A stretch of DNA of 5,473 nucleotides from CANLWN01 sp039815505 (GTDB lineage: Bacteria > Bacteroidota > Bacteroidia > Flavobacteriales > Flavobacteriaceae): contig JBCBZE010000244.1 in the NCBI GenBank assembly GCA_039815505.1, forward strand, positions 1-5,473, read 5' to 3'. Positions 4,695 to 5,473 of the stretch are shown one piece after another. The position numbers were made by a program, and so were the translations under genes. The notes beneath the pieces are model-generated. The model was given only the letters and a program-made list of their open reading frames with translations, made no database searches and was not told where the DNA came from. Numbering within the stretch: position 1 is the first letter of the stretch; every line of letters begins with the position of its first letter.

Positions 4695-5473
4695 GAATTA
4701 AATGGTATTTCCCTTTTGTTTTACTGCTTTTGGTATCGGACATAGGCTGCGCCCAAGAAACAGATATTACCACCTCTTTGTATGAGACCTACGATCAGTT
4801 TAAAGAATCCAGTTTGGACAAGCGAAGGATAAAGCACCATGAAATTCAGCCATTGATCGCTCAATATAAAGGCATTCCAAAGTTCAAAGTTCAAAAGGTG
4901 GGGAAATCCATTGAAGGTCGGGACCTGCAATTGATCAGTATAGGGTCTGGGGATACCCATGTTTTTCTTTGGTCGCAAATGCATGGTGATGAACCCACCG
5001 CCACCCAAGCAATTTTTGATATTTTCAATTTTTTCAACAGTACAAATTTTGAGACGGAAAAGGCGGCGATCTTAAACAATCTTAGTCTGCATTTTTTGCC
5101 CATGTTGAACCCGGATGGGGCGGAAGTATATCAGCGTAGAAATACGCTGGGAATCGATATTAATAGGGATGCGCTGCGTTTGCAGTCTCCCGAGGGTAGG
5201 GTTCTGAAACGGATAAGGGATAGTCTGGACGCGGATTTTGGCTTTAATCTCCACGATCAAAGCACCTATTACAATGCGGAACTTACCGAAAAACCAGCAA
5301 CCATATCTTATCTGGCACCTCCTTACAATTATGGAAAGGACATCAACGAGGACCGTGCCAATGCCATGAAGGTCATTGTTTTTATGAATTCCATTATTCA
5401 GAAGTACGCCCCGGGACAAGTAGGACGATATAGTGATGATTTTGAACCTAGGGCCTTTGGCGATAATATTCAA
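4691..5473 (+). CDS. M14 family zinc carboxypeptidase, N-terminal part, exported
   Basis: 261 codons are visible from the ATG at 4691 and the frame is still open at the window edge, so the gene is truncated by the window. A signal peptide (MRIKWYFPFVLLLLVSDIGC, 1-20) ends in a lipobox-like IGC followed by AQE; cleavage after that cysteine's neighbour by signal peptidase I is an alternative. The M14 fold begins at about 45. Zinc ligands are H98 and E101 in MHGDE (97-101) and H188 in FNLHDQ (185-190). NPDGAEVYQRRN (140-151) and INRD (157-160) hold the expected substrate-binding arginine and asparagine positions. The catalytic glutamate expected near the C-terminus lies outside the window. It might trim peptides or cell-wall stem peptides; the upstream amidase, with which it overlaps by ATGA, makes the latter an attractive inference. 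Confidence 0.88.
   Translation, partial: MRIKWYFPFVLLLLVSDIGCAQETDITTSLYETYDQFKESSLDKRRIKHHEIQPLIAQYKGIPKFKVQKVGKSIEGRDLQLISIGSGDTHVFLWSQMHGDEPTATQAIFDIFNFFNSTNFETEKAAILNNLSLHFLPMLNPDGAEVYQRRNTLGIDINRDALRLQSPEGRVLKRIRDSLDADFGFNLHDQSTYYNAELTEKPATISYLAPPYNYGKDINEDRANAMKVIVFMNSIIQKYAPGQVGRYSDDFEPRAFGDNIQ

Overview
The window looks like a chromosomal segment from a member of the Bacteroidota, most likely a marine Flavobacteriaceae bacterium. The evidence is moderate-to-low GC, start codons without strong Shine-Dalgarno sequences, -7 boxes of the TAnnTTTG type, lipoproteins with a Bacteroidota-like acidic stretch after the lipobox, and families typical of that group (a menaquinone-type MenB tail, DUF2452, a membrane-anchored NylB-like serine hydrolase). 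The genus cannot be fixed from sequence alone.

Layout, left to right. Bases 1-122 carry the last 39 codons of menB (menaquinone synthesis) on the + strand. Bases 123-801 hold no intact gene. This stretch starts with a four-unit heptamer repeat and then carries two copies, exactly 280 bp apart, of a ~225-bp element. Each copy contains a perfectly conserved terminator-like hairpin, a ~30-bp hypervariable patch and a conserved 38-bp block. On the - strand the second half of the element reads like the eroded 3' end of a short coding sequence followed by a stop and the hairpin.

A - strand gene (802-2151) encodes a membrane-anchored serine hydrolase of the beta-lactamase/penicillin-binding fold. 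It is divergent, across a 51-bp gap, from a + strand pirin-family protein (2203-3078) that has all four iron-binding residues. The pirin gene converges on, and overlaps by 6 bp, a - strand DUF2452 gene (3073-3474). The palindrome CTATAG supplies the stop codon of both.

From 3559 onward a compact + strand block encodes three exported proteins: a 3D-domain lipoprotein, a zinc N-acetylmuramoyl-L-alanine amidase and a zinc M14-family peptidase that runs off the window. The first two are 29 bp apart and the last two overlap by ATGA. All three have a cysteine at the end of the signal peptide, so this looks like an envelope operon acting on peptidoglycan or peptides at the cell surface. An 84-bp divergent spacer with back-to-back -7 boxes separates it from the DUF2452 gene.

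No tRNA, rRNA, CRISPR array, intact transposase or phage gene was seen. The protein-coding part is ordinary flavobacterial chromosome. The least explained part is the duplicated element in 245-748.
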